Shown here: in pieces, positions 10,617-21,750 of the stretch | Position numbering within the stretch: the first letter of the stretch is position 1 | Layout of the letters: the number at the start of each line of letters is the position of its first letter | Source: Gonocerus acuteangulatus | Taxonomy: Eukaryota; Arthropoda; Insecta; Hemiptera; Coreidae | Direction of reading: 5' to 3' | DNA: 64,000 bases | Assembly (NCBI GenBank): GCA_946811695.1 | Contig: OX328126.1 | Span: forward strand, 4,801,962 to 4,865,961 | Translations under genes and position numbers: made by a program | The notes under the pieces: model-generated | What the model was told of the DNA's origin: nothing | The model's input: the letters and a program-made list of their open reading frames with translations, nothing else | The model's database searches: none

Positions 10617-11288
10617 ACACATGATATAGTATTTTTCAATTCTTTATATTGATTAAAGTCTTCCTAAAAATGTACTCGGTTTATCCTATAATAATATCTA
10701 AACAATTATAATTCATTTATATAAAATTCTTTACATTTATTTTTACAAATTTATTTATTATGTTTCATATCTCTTTGGAACTTAAATAACAACTTTAATT
10801 ATTTATTGCTATTAGAAAATACAAGAAACAAAATAATTGAGTAATTTGAATATATTTGTTAGAGAATAATTGGTGTGGTAACCAATTTAGTATGTGATAT
10901 TTTACTAACTAATATAAATACAGTCTTGAAGAAAACGGGAGCGACGTCCCCTCACGGATTAATCCACAGTTAAAGTCTACATTAATATTAAAGAGAAGGT
11001 TATTGAAGATTCCAGGTTGTTTGAGTTGTGAAAGTTGCCGGCGCCTCCCTCGGGGATAGGACGGGATTGCAGGGAAGAGGGAGGGTGGAAGGGGGAGGGG
11101 TGGAGAGTGTTGTGGACGAACTTGGGGAAATATAGGAGAAGGGGTGTCGGGTAGTTGGAGGGAAACACCAACTCCTCGAATATGGATGAGCTATAACTAA
11201 ATCTAAGGAATGGCTAAGTCTGAGTCTTGTCAGAATCAACCTTGGATATTCATATAATCCTTGAGAGTGGGGGTAATACGGAAATCAT
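10617..11288. other. No recognised gene
   Basis: AT-rich to about 10930, then a GC-richer purine-rich stretch (11040-11160, GGGAGGGTGG-type) whose minus-strand open frames are proline/serine-rich low complexity. Nothing recognisable. Confidence 0.5.
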
Positions 11289-11336
11289 ACAACAGTCTCG
11301 TGTGCATGTATACACATTTCAATAATATGGTGTGTG

Positions 11337-11367
<31 letters not shown>

Positions 11368-11420
11368 ATATACACACAGCATATTATTGAAATGTGTATA
11401 CATGCACACGAGACTGTTGT
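11289..11420. repeat. Near-perfect palindrome with about 50-bp arms
   Basis: The left arm starts ACAACAGTCTCGTGTGCATG and the right arm ends as its reverse complement (CATGCACACGAGACTGTTGT at 11401-11420). The arms pair over about 50 nt with roughly one mismatch (GGTGTG/GCTGTG); the centre is a TA-rich tract. The transcript or single strand would fold into a long hairpin. Confidence 0.92.
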
Positions 11421-11698
11421 CACACAAACATACAGCTGATAGACAATTTTGACTTAGCCAATGACACTCTCCGTATCGAGATCTATCTCTGTGCCAAGTT
11501 ACTTCAAAGTCCGTCAAACGGTGTGAATTTGTACAAGGAACAAACTTACAGACAGCTGGTAGACGTTTTTGACCTAGCCTATGTCACTCATCGTATCAAG
11601 ACCTACCTGTGTGCCAAGTTTGGTCGAAATAGGTCAAACGAAGTGGATTTGTATAAGGAACAAACAGACAGACGACCAGATAAACAGACAGGCACGTG

Positions 11699-11732
<34 letters not shown>

Positions 11733-11735
11733 ATA

Positions 11736-11791
<56 letters not shown>
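11421..11791. repeat. Dispersed (TA)n-core repeat family, copy with internal duplication
   Basis: Two diverged copies of about 120 bp lie side by side (about 11431 and 11547), sharing GACAATTTTGACTTAGCC/GACGTTTTTGACCTAGCC and GTGCCAAGTT. They end in a block of the form GTACAAGGAACAAACAGACAGAC followed by (TA)n at 11702-11791 (written here as a description of the pattern). The same end occurs at 49190-49379. It is non-coding; the 71- and 101-codon frames are chance. Confidence 0.75.
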
Positions 11792-11798
<7 letters not shown>

Positions 11799-13281
11799 CG
11801 TATTTCAAGTATATGGAGTGAAACTAGGCAAAAAATGTAGTTACTCCTGCCAACCTCACGTTTCGGTCTGTTTTCGTTCTAGAGAAGACGATGTATAGGT
11901 TATTTAGAAAGAAAAAAAAACGCGTTTTTTGTAGAAAATCACCAATTTTCTCTACTTTTACACATTATTTCTCAACAGAACATTAATGTTTTAAAAACTG
12001 AATTAAAAGTGCTTGAAGGCTTATGTTTTTTTTTTTTTTTTTCGATATTCAGAAGTGTATTCTTCAACAACAATAACAGTTGAAAAAACTATATTTATAA
12101 AAACGTCTAGGAAGGAAATTATTTTCGATGTATCACTAATCTAAAAAAAAAAAAAAAATCGTTCGTTTCGAGCCTTCTGCTCAAATTCAGGAACATAAAT
12201 ATGCTTCAGCTCCACCCGACAAACCTATGTAATGTACTCTATAACATACAGTCATCTTTTTCGTACATGGACACTGCGCATGGGCGAACGCCAGCGGACA
12301 CTTTTTTGTAACGGTTCTTTCCAGTTTATTCAACGCTAAAGCATATTTATGCTAAAAATCCTTAAAATCCTACAAAGTACTGAATCTAAAAAAATTGTAA
12401 AATTTCGAAAGCTTTTCAACTCTATACTCAGAATTGAAATTATCTCCGAATTTTGTAATATAATTGGAAATTTAGAGGGAATAAATAACTAAGACATCAA
12501 ACTAATATTATTTTCATTTTACTCCATCAAAAAACATGTGTTTTCAATACTTGGTTTGAGCCCGTAAAATAGTACTTTTCGGGTCTAAGCCCGAAAAATC
12601 TTTTTGGTGCGCTAACCTTACCTGCTACTAATTAACATGTGTTTTCAATACTTGGTTTGAGCCCGTAAAATAGTATTTTTCTGGTCTAAGCCCGAAAAAT
12701 CTTTTTGGTGCGCTAACCTTACCTGCTACTAATAAACATGTGTTTGAAGGAGGTTACTTTTAGATACAGTCATTCATTCTAATATTTGTTTACTTATAAT
12801 AAGTAGTGTGTTTTCTTCTATTATAGGTTAATAAACAGATGTTTTTTTTTTTTTCAAATAAAAAAAAGATGTCAATTTAATTTCTTTTACTGTATCTTTA
12901 AGTTATTAATGAAATATAAAAGGGTTTTAATGTACTCAAGTATGAGCAGTATAATGAAAAGTATTGTTCATAACACCTACCAAAAGTGTGTTTTCGGTGC
13001 TTGGTCTAATTTCCGCGCTCGGCTACGCCTCGCGCGTTAAACCCGACCGCGCACCGAAAACAACCACTTTTGGTACTAGTTATGAAAATAACTATTTTCA
13101 TTTTGTTGTTTAGAAATAAAACAGAATTATTCATGATGTTATTTATATTTAATTATTGAACTAAAATCTTATAATCTGGAACAAAAACGGATAGAAACAT
13201 GGGATTGCCAGGTATTAAATAAATTTTCGGTCTAGTTTTACCCCATGAAGTACTGTCATGTACTTGTGATACACCCTGTAC
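11792..13281. mobile_element. Non-autonomous DNA element, about 1.5 kb, diverged TIRs
   Basis: The left end (TATAGGGCGTATTTCAAGTA, ...GTGAAACTAGGC) matches the reverse complement of the right end (TACAGGGTGTATCACAAGTA, ...GTAAAACTAGACC) across about 50 bp, with an 11-bp length difference. There is no transposase frame inside. The interior is AT-rich with A/T runs and carries the smaller inverted-repeat element at 12507-13085. Confidence 0.6.
12507..13085 (+). mobile_element. Palindromic element copy 1, with hairpin core
   Basis: Two parts are visible. First, about 12510-12958 is bounded by TTTTCATTTTACTCC and the inverted GAGCAGTATAATGAAAAG, and contains a 101-bp direct duplication (starts 12535 and 12635, CATGTGTTTTCAATACTTGG). 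Second, 12979-13074 is a GC-rich hairpin: ACCAAAAGTG plus TTTTCGGTGC at one side, GCACCGAAAAC and CACTTTTGGT at the other, around a CGCG-rich loop. A second copy in reverse orientation lies at 15690-16225, so these two form a 3.7-kb inverted repeat pair. Confidence 0.85.
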
Positions 13282-13717
13282 GTGAGTATATGTATATATA
13301 TATATATATTTTTTTGTGTGTGTATATATCGTTTGTATTTTAACCTAATATTACACAAAAAGTACTTAGGGTAATAGATAATTAACTAAATTCTTGGAAG
13401 AGTTTGGGATTATAAGGACATTTTGAATTTTAAAAAGTCTTATTGGCGGAAAGCAATTAAACGCCAGGTTGGCTTACTTGACCTTTCATAATATGAAATG
13501 CGTTATTACCACATAACGCATTTCTCACCAAATTTCCATAAAATCAGAACATTTTTGAGGCATCTAGACAGCGAACAGACAAATATTACCACAAATTCAG
13601 TAATAGTTATTGATACAGTATTTGTTTCAGAGTCAGCGCACGAAAATACATAAGTACATACTTGATTGAGGTCAGAATAAATGTTTATAAATTTCCTACC
13701 TATGATGGTGGGTAGGG
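13282..13717. other. Spacer with fragment of the (TA)n-core family
   Basis: A short TA tract lies at 13292-13310. About 13530-13587 (CACCAAATTTCC, ATAAAATCAG, GACAGCGAACAGACAAATAT) is a diverged fragment of the dispersed family also seen at 24160-24240 and 39045-39110. No gene. Confidence 0.55.
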
Positions 13718-14278
13718 TTGTTTGCTTTTAAAAATATCTTGTGTTTTGTGAATAATTTAAATTCTGATCAAACATTCATATATGTATGCATGTGTATTAT
13801 CAAAAGGAAACATATTTTTTTTTTTTTTTTTTTTAGCTGGCGAGGCGTTAACGCTATATTTGGATGGCACGAACATCAACCTACGCTAGTTATTACATCT
13901 AGTATATTACTGTTTGATTTCTTACTGAATAAGGCTTATTTTACAGTAATATCAGGAGAACATGAATGTCTGTGTTATTGTGAGAGGGCGATGGTAAAAT
14001 TGATAATAGTGTATATTCTACTGATAAAGGGAAGTGATATACGAGTTGCCATGATGGAGAATCACTTAACGTCATTCCGCGTTATCGGAGATCGTTTCTG
14101 CTCTAATGGCCGTTCCTAATAGCATAATTAATGTTGCTTGATAATTTGGAAACATTTCCAATCTATATGTTTGATTTGATTATTTTCTTGAAAAAAAAAT
14201 TACAATTTTCTTATATGACGTTGGAATAGTTGGGGCTTGGCTAAGAAAAACAGTTATATTTTCGGCAGCTTTCTTCAG
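13718..14278. other. No supported gene
   Basis: A 133-codon frame (13718-14119) runs through an 18-T tract read as a poly-Phe stretch. It has no recognisable domain and no support, so I do not call it a gene. Confidence 0.5.

Positions 14279-14325
<47 letters not shown>
14279..14325. repeat. (TA)n microsatellite
   Basis: About 23 uninterrupted TA dinucleotides. Confidence 0.98.
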
Positions 14326-14328
<3 letters not shown>

Positions 14329-15689
14329 AGGGTGGCCCTGATAAGCGGGCCACAAAAGAAATAACTACTAAACGGTTTGAGATATCAACATTTTTCAAAG
14401 GAGCAAAGTTGTCGTTCTTGTCGAGATCTATAAAATAGTGCCCTCGGAAATGAATAAATAACCCTTCTAAGGGCTGAAATAGACCTTTGAAGGGAAGGGT
14501 TTCCTCTTTAGCCATATTTTGCATTATATTTTTAAAATGTACTAACAAAACAAGAAAGAACTGTGCAAACGGGGTTTCGATGCGACATGTAGTTCTCTGT
14601 AAAGATACGTTTTTATTTGCATGTATTACCTATCTGAAATTCAAAAAAAAAAAAAAAAAAAAGGCTCTTGAATTTATTAAAATATTATTATTGTTGAGGA
14701 AAAGCTAATTCAGCTTAGGAGAATAAGCTCCCCAGCCCCCACCCCCGAAATTCATAAAAATGTGACATAAAATCCTTAAAAATAAATTAAATAAGATCAC
14801 TTAGTTCAGGAAAAAAATAATTTTTTTAGGTGTAATAGTGTTTTAATTGGCTAACTATTCAATGTTCTAGATTGATAGTATTCCATACCCCCCCCCCCCC
14901 CCCCAAATGCTCTCAGACCCTCCCGAAATTATTTTTTATATACGCCCATGGTGTCTAATTTTGCAATAGATATTCTAATGTTTGAAGTAAACCCTCTTGG
15001 ATGGCTAGTTCCTCGGATAGTACCGTTGCCTAAATCCAGGTCAGGACGTAGGTAAAAGATTCAGACGGGGAAGAATAATATCGATATCAAACTATCGATT
15101 TATGGAGGGTAGATGCGGTGACCTCAGCTTAAATATTGCAGTAAGAAAGGGCAGCATGAACCATTGATCCGAACCAGCGCTTCTCGGCAAGGGATTCCAG
15201 TCAAATACCTCGACAGTATCAGAATAGTCGATATGTGCTTAGCTTGTTAATAATTCGACTGACAAGGGAACACCCCCAAGTATCCGGAGCAGATTTTTAT
15301 GACAATTTGTATATTTATTAAACACATGAAAATAATCGAGAAGAATTTTTTTTATATCGGCCCAATCGCATGTTTAAGGGGTGAAACCACCCTTCCAAAG
15401 CACACCTCAAATATTCTAACAAGGGGACTATACAGTGGTAGGGTCACCGATTTGGGACAATTTTTTTCTAGTGATTCTGCATAGAAAAATAGTCGACACG
15501 TGTCCGAGCGTTCCGTCCAATGCGCCTTAGAAGCCGAGAAATAAAATAAAATAGGTTGAAAGTGCTTTATTTTTTATATCGAGTTTAGAAAATGATATCG
15601 ACATGATTCTTTCACCAATCAATGTGTTTTAGACAGTAGATCAAATAAAAAATACAATCGTTAAATAATAATTTATTTTTCGTCAAATA
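14326..15689. other. Non-coding stretch with homopolymers
   Basis: Contains an A-run (14644-14662) and an unusual 17-C run (14888-14904) in very AT-rich DNA. Blocks such as GACAAGGGAACACCCCCAAG (about 15261) look like parts of dispersed repeats but have no second copy here. No gene recognised. Confidence 0.5.
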
Positions 15690-16225
15690 AATTCAAAACT
15701 AGTACCAAAAGTGGTTGTTTTCGGTGCGCGGTCGAGTTTAACGCGCGAGGCGTAGCCGTGCGCGGAAATTAGACCGACTTATACCGACTTTTGGTAGGTG
15801 TTATGAACAATACTTTTCATTATACTGCTCATACTTCAGTACATTAAAACCCTTTTATATTTCATTAATAACTTAAAGATACAGTAAAAGAAATTAAATT
15901 GACACCTTTTTTTTATTTGAAAAAAAAAACCATCTGTTTATTAACCTATAATAGAAGAAAAGTACTTATACATTTACATTAATATTTATAGTACAATTCT
16001 GATTATTCATTATATTAAAACCTTTGTTTGGCATTGCCTTTTGGAATACAGATAACTTTTGATTAAAGGAATTATTTTCCAGTTCTGGCTCATCTCTGAA
16101 AAGGTCATCAACAGTTATGGTTAGCGCACCAAAAAGATTTTTCGGGCCTAGACCCGAAAAGTACTATTTTACGGACTCGAACCGAGTATTGAAAACACAT
16201 GTTTTTTGATGCAGTATAATGAAAA
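15690..16225 (-). mobile_element. Palindromic element copy 2 (inverted)
   Basis: Reverse-complement copy of 12507-13085. It holds the GC-rich hairpin remnant (15702-15807), then the shared AT-rich body, and ends ACATGTTTTTTGATGCAGTA at about 16198-16217. The 15-bp motif TTTTCATTATACTGC near 15822 and its inverse near 16211 bound the inner part. It lacks the 101-bp duplication of copy 1 and has about 120 bp of different sequence at 15980-16110. One hairpin arm is damaged. Confidence 0.85.
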
Positions 16226-16344
16226 TATACTTACATATGAAGTACACTAGCATTGTACATATTTTACACCCAAAATAAAAGCAGTTTTAAAATCAGCACC
16301 CCGTGAAACTATAATGAGGTAAATATCAAGGAAACTAATAAATA
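16226..16344. other. Short spacer
   Basis: Unique-looking sequence before the 40-bp array. Confidence 0.5.
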
Positions 16345-17313
16345 ATACTTTTTCCTCCAATACCGAGAGATACCGGGAGACTGCTTGTCTCTTCCTCCAA
16401 TACCGAGATATACCGGGAGATTGCTTGTCTCTTCCTCCAATACCGAGAGATACCGGGAGACTGCTTGTCTCTTCCTCCAATACCGAGAGATACCGGGAGA
16501 CTGCTTGTCTCTTCCTCCAATACCGAGAGATACCGGGAGACTGCTTGTCTCTTCCTCCAATACCGAGAGATACCGGGAGACTTCTTGTCTCTTCCTCCAA
16601 TACCGAGAGATACCGGGAGACTGCTTGTCTCTTCCTCCAATACCGAGAGATACCGGGAGACTGCTTGTCTCTTCCTCCAATACCGAGAGATATCGGGAGA
16701 CTGCTTGTCTCTTCCTCCAATACCGAGAGATACCGGGAGACTGCTTGTCTCTTCCTCCAATACCGACAGATACCGGGAGACTGCTTGTCTCTTCCTCCAA
16801 AACCGAGAGATACCGGGAGACTGCTTGTATCTTCCTCCAAAACCGAGAGATACCGGGAGACTGCTTGTCTCTTCCTCCAATACCGAGAGATACCGGGAGA
16901 CTGATTGTCTCTTCCTCCAAAACCGAGAGATACCGGGAGACTGCTTGTCTCTTCCACCAATACCGAGAGATACCGGGAGACTTCTTGTCTCTTCCTCCAA
17001 TACCGAGAGATACCGGGAGACTGCTTGTCTCTTCCTCCAATACCGAGAGATACCGGGAGACTGCCTGCCTCTTCCTCCAATACCGAGAGATACCGGGAGA
17101 CTACTTGTCTCTTCCTCCAATACCGAGAGATACCGGGAGACTGCTTGCCTCTTCCTCAAATACCGAGAGATACCGGGAGACTACTTGTCTCTTCCTCCAA
17201 TACCGAGAGATACCGGGAGACTACTTGTCTCTTCCTCCAATACCGAGAGATACCGGGAGACTGCTTGCCTCTTCCTCAAATACCGAGAGATACCGGGAGA
17301 CTGCTTGTCTCTT
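16345..17313. repeat. 40-bp tandem array, about 24 copies
   Basis: Unit is CTTCCTCCAATACCGAGAGA followed by TACCGGGAGACTGCTTGTCT. Because 40 is not a multiple of 3 but three units make 120 bp, and the unit lacks stop codons in most frames, long frames are open on both strands and in several phases with the same 40-residue cycle. They are artefacts and not genes. The unit contains small inverted repeats (TCTC.CGGTA/TACCG.GAGA). Confidence 0.97.
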
Positions 17314-17334
17314 TCGGAGAAGGAAAAAGTATTA

Positions 17335-18250
17335 CAGAGGAACATGGATAATTCGAACTTCGATAATTCGAAATACTAGTTAATTCGAATATTTTTCTCG
17401 GTCCCTAGAATTAGGGCATAAACAATGTAAAAAAATCGTGGTTAATTCGAATAAAATTTTGGATAATTCGATTTTTTTACGAGTCTTTATCTCCAATGGG
17501 AAGAGGTCGATCTTAATTTTTTTGAATATATTCTCCCCTCGGGTAACACGGATAGTAAGATACGGATGTAGGGGTTCCGGGACAAGAAGCGCGGCGGTCT
17601 CATAGTCTAGTTCTTGGACTCTAGGAGTTCTGCAAAGTGGTGGGTCGCGCTTCCTCCCTTCCAGGGGTTGTTATAGTTACATCCTCTCGTTTTATCCTAG
17701 AATTCCCTTCCACCATCCCTCCCATCTTCATTTCTTTTTCAGTTATTAGCCAGTCAGTCCCTATATAGATCTGTTTTATTGTTTGTGCCTTGAATTTCTG
17801 GTGTACAGTGCAGTTCAGTGAGTTGTTGATTTAAGATTTCGAAGCCTAGAAGTTATGAAACTTTAACAATGATTAAAGAAGTTGAAAAAGGCATAAAGAA
17901 AAAAATCTGAAATTGCCAAGAATTTTGGAATTCCTCCTAACACTTTAATCACTTACCTGAAATATAAAGAAAAAATTCTTGCCCATGAAAATGACTTTTT
18001 ACAGAACAAAACACTTTTATTTTTACTTTTTTTTTATAAATTATTTATTACATATGTACGTAATCGTCAATTCGTGAAATATTTGTTATTGTTTAAATAA
18101 AATTTAGGTATTTCTTTTAAATTAAAAAATGTGAAAATATGAAATTCGATTTTTTACCCCTTTATTTTCGAAAACTTTTGTAATTCGAATTTTGGATAAT
18201 TCGAACTTTTTTATCGGTCCCTAGAGGCTCGAATTATCCAAGTTCTACTG
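17335..18250 (+). mobile_element. pogo/Tigger-like DNA transposon, internally deleted (916 bp)
   Basis: The ends are inverted copies: left CAGAGGAACATGGATAATTC at 17335 and right the complement of CAGTAGAACTTGGATAATTC, ending at 18250. Both continue with repeated GATAATTCGAA motifs and a TCGGTCCCTAG block. Each end is flanked by TA, the target expected for this superfamily. The interior keeps a leader-like region and the transposase N-terminal helix-turn-helix; the DDE catalytic part is absent, so the copy is non-autonomous. It sits between the 40-bp and 48-bp satellite arrays, starting 21 bp after one and ending 21 bp before the other. Confidence 0.88.
17848..18012 (+). pseudogene. pogo/Tigger transposase N-terminus (CENP-B-type HTH), frameshifted
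   Basis: The frame reads TLTMIKEVEKGIKKK, then after a one-base shift in the A-run at 17899-17905, SEIAKNFGIPPNTLITYLK and KEKILAHE. This is the pattern of the CENP-B N-terminal (psq-like) helix-turn-helix of pogo/Tigger transposases, which binds the transposon ends: a lysine-rich first helix, then xxIAxxFGIPxxTLxxxL as the recognition helices. About 50 codons remain. The second DNA-binding domain and the DDE domain are missing, and the frameshift prevents expression of even this part as one chain. CENP-B itself is a domesticated relative; nothing here suggests domestication of this copy. Confidence 0.85.
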
Positions 18251-18271
18251 TATTTTTCTTTGTTTTCGATG

Positions 18272-21252
18272 ATATTTACATCATTAGAGTTTCTTGGGCT
18301 GCTGATTATAAACCTGCTATTATTTACATCATTAGAGTTTCTTGGGCTGATGATTATAAACCTGCTATTATTTACCTCATTAGAGTTTCTTGGGCTGCTG
18401 ATTATAAACCTGCTATTATTTACCTCATTAGAGTTTCTTGGGCTGCTGATTATAAACCTGCTATTATTTACATCATTAGAGTTTCTTGGGCTGATGATTA
18501 TAAACCTGCTATTATTTACATCATTAGAGTTTCTTGGGCTGCGGATTATAAACCTGCTATTATTTACATCATTAGAGTTTCTTGGGCTGATGATTAAAAA
18601 CCTGCTATTATTTACATCATTAGAGTTTCTTGGGCTGATGATTATAAACCTGCTATTATTTACATCATTAGAGTTTCTTGGGCTGATGATTATAAACCTG
18701 CTATTATTTACATCATTAGAGTTTCTTGGGCTGATGATTATAAACCTGCTATTATTTTCATTATTAGAGTTTCTTGGGCTGCTGATTATAAACCTGCTAT
18801 TATTTACATCATTAGAGTTTCTTGGGCTGATGATTATAAACCTGCTATTATTTACATCATTAGAGTTTCTTGGGCTGATGATTATAAACCTGCTATTATT
18901 TACATCATTAGAGTTTCTTGGGCTGATGATTATAAACCTGCTATTATTTACATCATTAGAGTTTCTTGGGCTGCTGATTATAAACCTGCTATTATTTACA
19001 TCATTAGAGTTTCTTGGGCTGATGATTATAAACCTGCTATTATTTACATCATTAGAGTTTCTTGGGCTGCTGATTATAAACCTGCTATTATTTACATCAT
19101 TAGAGTTTCTTGGGCTGATGATTATAAACCTGCTATTATTTACATCATTAGAGTTTCTTGGGCTGATGATTATAAACCTGCTATTATTTACATCATTAGA
19201 GTTTCTTGGGCTGCTGATTATAAACCTGCTATTATTTACATCATTAGAGTTTCTTGGGCTGCTGATTATAAACCTGCTATTATTTACATCATTAGAGTTT
19301 CTTGGGCTGATGATTATAAACCTGCTATTATTTACATCATTAGAGTTTCTTGGGCTGATGATTATAAACCTGCTATTATTTACATCATTAGAGTTTCTTG
19401 GGCTGCTGATTATAAACCTGCTATTATTTACATCATTAGAGTTTCTTGGGCTGATGATTATAAACCTGCTATTATTTACATCATTAGAGTTTCTTGGGCT
19501 GATGATTATAAACCTGCTATTATTTACATCATTAGAGTTTCTTGGGCTGATGATTATAAACCTGCTATTATTTTCATTATTAGAGTTTCTTGGGCTGCTG
19601 ATTATAAACCTGCTATTATTTACATCATTAGAGTTTCTTGGGCTGATGATTATAAACCTGCTATTATTTACATCATTAGAGTTTCTTGGGCTGATGATTA
19701 TAAACCTGCTATTATTTACATCATTAGAGTTTCTTGGGCTGATGATTATAAACCTGCTATTATTTACATCATTAGAGTTTCTTGGGCTGCTGATTATAAA
19801 CCTGCTATTATTTACATCATTAGAGTTTCTTGGGCTGATGATTATAAACCTGCTATTATTTACATTATTAGAGTTTCTTGGGCTGCTGATTATAAACCTG
19901 CTATTATTTACATCATTAGAGTTTCTTGGGCTGATGATTATAAACCTGCTATTATTTACATCATTAGAGTTTCTTGGGCTGATGATTATAAACCTGCTAT
20001 TATTTACATCATTAGAGTTTCTTGGGCTGCTGATTATAAACCTGCTATTATTTACATCATTAGAGTTTCTTGGGCTGCTGATTATAAACCTGCTATTATT
20101 TACATCATTAGAGTTTCTTGGGCTGATGATTATAAACCTGCTATTATTTACATCATTAGAGTTTCTTGGGCTGATGATTATAAACCTGCTATTATTTACA
20201 TCATTAGAGTTTCTTGGGCTGCTGATTATAAACCTGCTATTATTTACATCATTAGAGTTTCTTGGGCTGATGATTATAAACCTGCTATTATTTACATCAT
20301 TAGAGTTTCTTGGGCTGATGATTATAAACCTGCTATTATTTACATCATTAGAGTTTCTTGGGCTGATGATTATAAACCTGCTATTATTTACATCATTAGA
20401 GTTTCTTGGTCTGATGATTATAAACCTGCTATTATTTACATCATTAGAGTTTCTTGGGCTGCTGATTATAAACCTGCTATTATTTACATCATTAGAGTTT
20501 CTTGGGCTGATGATTAAAAACCTGCTATTATTTACATCATTAGAGTTTCTTGGGCTGATGATTATAAACCTGCTATTATTTACATCATTAGAGTTTCTTG
20601 GGCTGATGATTATAAACCTGCTATTATTTACATCATTAGAGTTTCTTGGGCTGATGATTATAAACCTGCTATTATTTACATCATTAGAGTTTCTTGGGCT
20701 GATGATTATAAACCTGCTATTATTTACATCATTAGAGTTTCTTGGGCTGCTGATTATAAACCTGCTATTATTTACATCATTAGAGTTTCTTGGGCTGATG
20801 ATTATAAACCTGCTATTATTTACATCATTAGAGTTTCTTGGGCTGATGATTATAAACCTGCTATTATTTACATCATTAGAGTTTCTTGGGCTGCTGATTA
20901 TAAACCTGCTATTATTTACATCATTAGAGTTTCTTGGGCTGCTGATTATAAACCTGCTATTATTTACATCATTAGAGTTTCTTGGGCTGCTGATTATAAA
21001 CCTGCTATTATTTACATCATTAGAGTTTCTTGGGCTGATGATTATAAACCTGCTATTATTTACATCATTAGAGTTTCTTGGGCTGATGATTATAAACCTG
21101 CTATTATTTACATCATTAGAGTTTCTTGGGCTGCTGATTATAAACCTGCTATTATTTACATCATTAGAGTTTCTTGGGCTGATGATTATAAACCTGCTAT
21201 TATTTACATCATTAGAGTTTCTTGGGCTGCTGATTATAAACCTGCTATTATT
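18272..21252. repeat. 48-bp tandem array, 62 copies, with 816-bp higher-order repeat
   Basis: Unit is TTTACATCATTAGAGTTTCT, TGGGCTGMTGATTATAAACC, TGCTATTA. An open frame of 1000 codons runs through all copies (16-residue cycle, FTSLEFLGL(L/M)IINLLL), but it is purely periodic, has no unique sequence, and uses whatever start lies upstream. I treat it as non-coding. The L/M variant plus rare variants show that units 11-27 and 28-44 are the same 17-unit block: the marker TTTTCATTATTAG occurs at 18755 and 19571, exactly 816 bp (17 x 48) apart. Confidence 0.97.
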
Positions 21253-21639
21253 TTTGGTTTAGCAAAATGTTTAATTCTAGTTTACTTCAAACGTAAGCAT
21301 AGTTTTGAATTTATTTGACGTAATATAAATTATTCTTTAACGATGGTGTTTTTCCTCTAATCTAGTCTATAAAAGGAACGAATTGCTGAAAGAAAAGGTT
21401 GCAGCTGTTGTTGCATTTCTAATTTTGGACGATTTTTATAAAAGTAATAAGTCAAAAAGAACAAAAAATAAAGGATGTATTTGATTGTTGATCGTACTGA
21501 AAGTTACCTTTCTGCTTCACTCGTTCCAAATGGTCGCTGTTCGGACCGATCTTACTGCAGAATTTTATGGACGTCCCGTACCACTATCCAACACGAACGT
21601 TGTACATAATTTCTTTGTACACTTTTCCTTTGTCTTTAA
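21253..21639. other. No recognised gene
   Basis: AT-rich sequence without motif or repeat. Confidence 0.5.
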
Positions 21640-21750
21640 AGTTTCATATTGATGTCAGTACCTATAAGTTGCATATTGATGTCAGTACCTATGAGTAGCA
21701 TATTGATGTCAGTACCTATAAGTTGCATATTGATGTCAGTACCTATAAGT
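21640..21750. repeat. 27-bp tandem repeat, 4 copies
   Basis: Unit GTTGCATATTGATGTCAGTA plus CCTATAA, four copies with single changes. Confidence 0.95.

Noticed and set aside
13718..14119. 133-codon open frame
   Set aside because: Includes a run of T read as poly-Phe, has no recognisable domain and no neighbouring gene signals.
16247..17383. Long frames on both strands (up to 332 codons)
   Set aside because: By-product of the 40-bp period being open in several phases.
18260..21262. 1000-codon open frame as a membrane-repeat protein gene
   Set aside because: Every residue comes from a 48-bp satellite unit; no unique sequence at either end, neighbours are satellites and a dead transposon.
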